Shown one piece after another: positions 4,637-6,024 of a stretch of DNA of 6,024 bases; position 1 is the first letter of the stretch; every line of letters starts with the position of its first letter. The notes beneath the pieces were generated by a model. The model was not told the DNA's origin. It did no database searches and was given only the letters and a program-made list of their open reading frames with translations. Both the position numbers and the translations under genes were made by a program. Source of the stretch: CAZNYN01 sp964577295. GTDB lineage: Bacteria > Synergistota > Synergistia > Synergistales > Synergistaceae. Location: assembly GCA_964577295.1 (NCBI GenBank), contig CAZNYN010000073.1:1-6024 (forward strand). The letters are read 5' to 3'.

Positions 4637-6010
4637 TTGGGAATTCCTGTTTCTAACCTCTGCTTCTCCGAACCCGAAAAAGAGAGAGCGTCATTCGGCG
4701 CTGTATCTCCGCTAATAGACAGCAACACACAATCCGCAAGACGCGAGTGCATAAAAGTAATCGCTGTCGGAGGCGGAGGTAGCAATGCTCTGAACCACAT
4801 AATATCAAAGGGAATAGAAGGCGTTGAACTCCTTGCCGTAAACACAGATGTCAGATGCCTCGACATGTCGCTCTCCGAAAGAAAAATAATCCTTGGAGAG
4901 AGAATCACAAAAGGCCTCGGCGCAGGTGCCAGACCGGAAGTAGGCGAACAGGCCGCGCGCGAGTCACTGCCCGAAATAAGAGCATTCCTAAAAGGCGCGG
5001 ACATGGTATATCTCGCGGCAGGCATGGGCGGCGGCACCGGAACCGGAGCCACATCCATAATAGCCGAAGCCGCAAAAGAAATGGGCATACTCACAGTCGC
5101 AGTAGTGACAAAGCCTTTCAAATTCGAAGGCACAAGGCGCATGAGATACGCGGAAGACGGAATAAGAAAGCTCCGCTCTCACGTTGACGCCCTCATCGTA
5201 GTCCCCAACGAAAAACTCCTCGAAATCTCCGACAGAACCATGACATTGCCGGAATCACTCTGCATGGCGGACGAAGTTCTGCGTCAGGCCGTTCAGGGAG
5301 TAACAGACCTCGTCACACGTCCCGGCATGATAAACGTAGACTTTGCCGACCTCAGAACAGTAATGAAGCAGGCAGGCACTGCAATAATGGGAGTAGGCAG
5401 AGCAAAGGGCGAAAACCGCATAATAGAGGCACTCAAAGAAGCCCTCGAAAGCCCCCTCATGGAATGCTCCATGCAGGGAGCGCGCGGAGTGCTTATGAAC
5501 ATCACATGCGGTTTGGACTTGGGATTATTTGAAGTTCAGGAAGCCGCATCATACATAGAAAACGTAATAGCTGAAGACGCAACCTTTGTCTGGGGCTGCG
5601 CGGAAGACAGCTCCATGGACGGAGTGGCGGAAATAGTCGTTGTGGCGACAGGCTTTGACGATGCTCTCATATCCGCTCCCATGGATCAGAAAACACCGGT
5701 AAGACAGAATGTGCCGCAGGCAAGGGGCTACGAAGCAAGACGCACTTCCGCACCTGTCATAGAACCCGTAAACTACAGGCCGCAGCCGACATATACAGCA
5801 CCTGCACCTGCGCCTGCGCCCATACCCGAAGCACAGATGCAGGAACCCATCGCCGCAAAATCCATGCCACACATCCCGGACTGGCTCGCAGATCAGAACG
5901 AGAAAAAAGCAGACGAAAAAGCAGAAAGAGAACTGCTCTCGACACTGGATGTTCCCACATTCTCAAGACAGAACAGAATATCAAGAACCCCCCAGAGCAA
6001 GACGGAATAA
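4637..6010 (+). CDS. ftsZ: Cell division protein FtsZ
   Basis: FtsZ is the tubulin-like GTPase that polymerises into the cytokinetic ring at midcell. With the start chosen here the protein has 457 residues. The nucleotide-binding loops GGGGSN (45-50) and GGGTGTGA (131-138) are intact. The T7 loop NVDFADL (233-239) has the catalytic N233, D235 and D238. A Pro/Ala-rich linker (about 375-405) leads to the C-terminal peptide LDVPTFSRQ (437-445), which normally binds FtsA and other partners. An N-terminal extension of about 35 residues precedes the core. I prefer TTG at 4637 because AAAGAGGTG (4622-4630) is a near-ideal SD 6 nt before it; the in-frame GTG at 4628 lies inside that SD. ftsA, the common upstream neighbour, is absent. 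Codons favour A and C at third positions, unlike the G/T-leaning DUF362 gene. Confidence 0.96.
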   Translation: MGIPVSNLCFSEPEKERASFGAVSPLIDSNTQSARRECIKVIAVGGGGSNALNHIISKGIEGVELLAVNTDVRCLDMSLSERKIILGERITKGLGAGARPEVGEQAARESLPEIRAFLKGADMVYLAAGMGGGTGTGATSIIAEAAKEMGILTVAVVTKPFKFEGTRRMRYAEDGIRKLRSHVDALIVVPNEKLLEISDRTMTLPESLCMADEVLRQAVQGVTDLVTRPGMINVDFADLRTVMKQAGTAIMGVGRAKGENRIIEALKEALESPLMECSMQGARGVLMNITCGLDLGLFEVQEAASYIENVIAEDATFVWGCAEDSSMDGVAEIVVVATGFDDALISAPMDQKTPVRQNVPQARGYEARRTSAPVIEPVNYRPQPTYTAPAPAPAPIPEAQMQEPIAAKSMPHIPDWLADQNEKKADEKAERELLSTLDVPTFSRQNRISRTPQSKTE

Positions 6011-6024
6011 TATTTGCATATTAT

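Noticed and set aside
4609..5142. 177-codon minus-strand frame over the start of ftsZ
   Set aside because: It is antisense to the conserved GTP-binding part of ftsZ and has no family features.

Overview
The window holds about 1 kb of gene-free, repeat-rich DNA followed by five protein genes. GC content looks intermediate. The genes suggest a bacterial, probably anaerobic chromosome: a ferredoxin-like DUF362 protein, a small cupin, an AI-2E family permease, an MntP-type manganese exporter and FtsZ. TTG starts behind strong Shine-Dalgarno (SD) sequences appear twice. A gut-type anaerobe such as Synergistota or a Firmicutes relative is possible, but no rRNA or lineage-specific marker is present, so the lineage is a guess.

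Region 1-1078 has no credible gene. Positions 1-33 carry an 11-nt tandem repeat. Positions 68-443 carry two 109-bp copies (98 of 109 identical) of a REPIN-like element: two 7-bp GC hairpins with 9-nt loops in inverted orientation around a 52-nt core. Between them lies a disrupted relative with an enlarged loop. Positions 478-702 hold short tandem repeats with 10, 14 and 11 nt periods. At 812-919 there is a cluster of DnaA boxes (two perfect, two with one mismatch), followed at 965-1044 by a perfect GC-rich 10-bp inverted repeat around an AT-rich 60-nt segment. Together these look like a replication origin or another DnaA-binding locus, which is the most interesting feature of the window.

Region 1079-2781 has a minus-strand single-domain cupin and, divergently, a plus-strand DUF362 protein with two 4Fe-4S motifs. 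A strong stem-loop at 2836-2885 lies between the DUF362 gene and the convergent mntP gene. Region 2897-4563 is a minus-strand two-gene operon, an AI-2E family permease followed by mntP, coupled by a 4-nt overlap.

From 4637, ftsZ runs on the plus strand, divergent from the permease. It is complete, with the GTP-binding signature, T7 loop, Pro/Ala-rich linker and C-terminal peptide. No ftsA precedes it. Apart from the permease-mntP pair, I see no evidence that these genes form one pathway.
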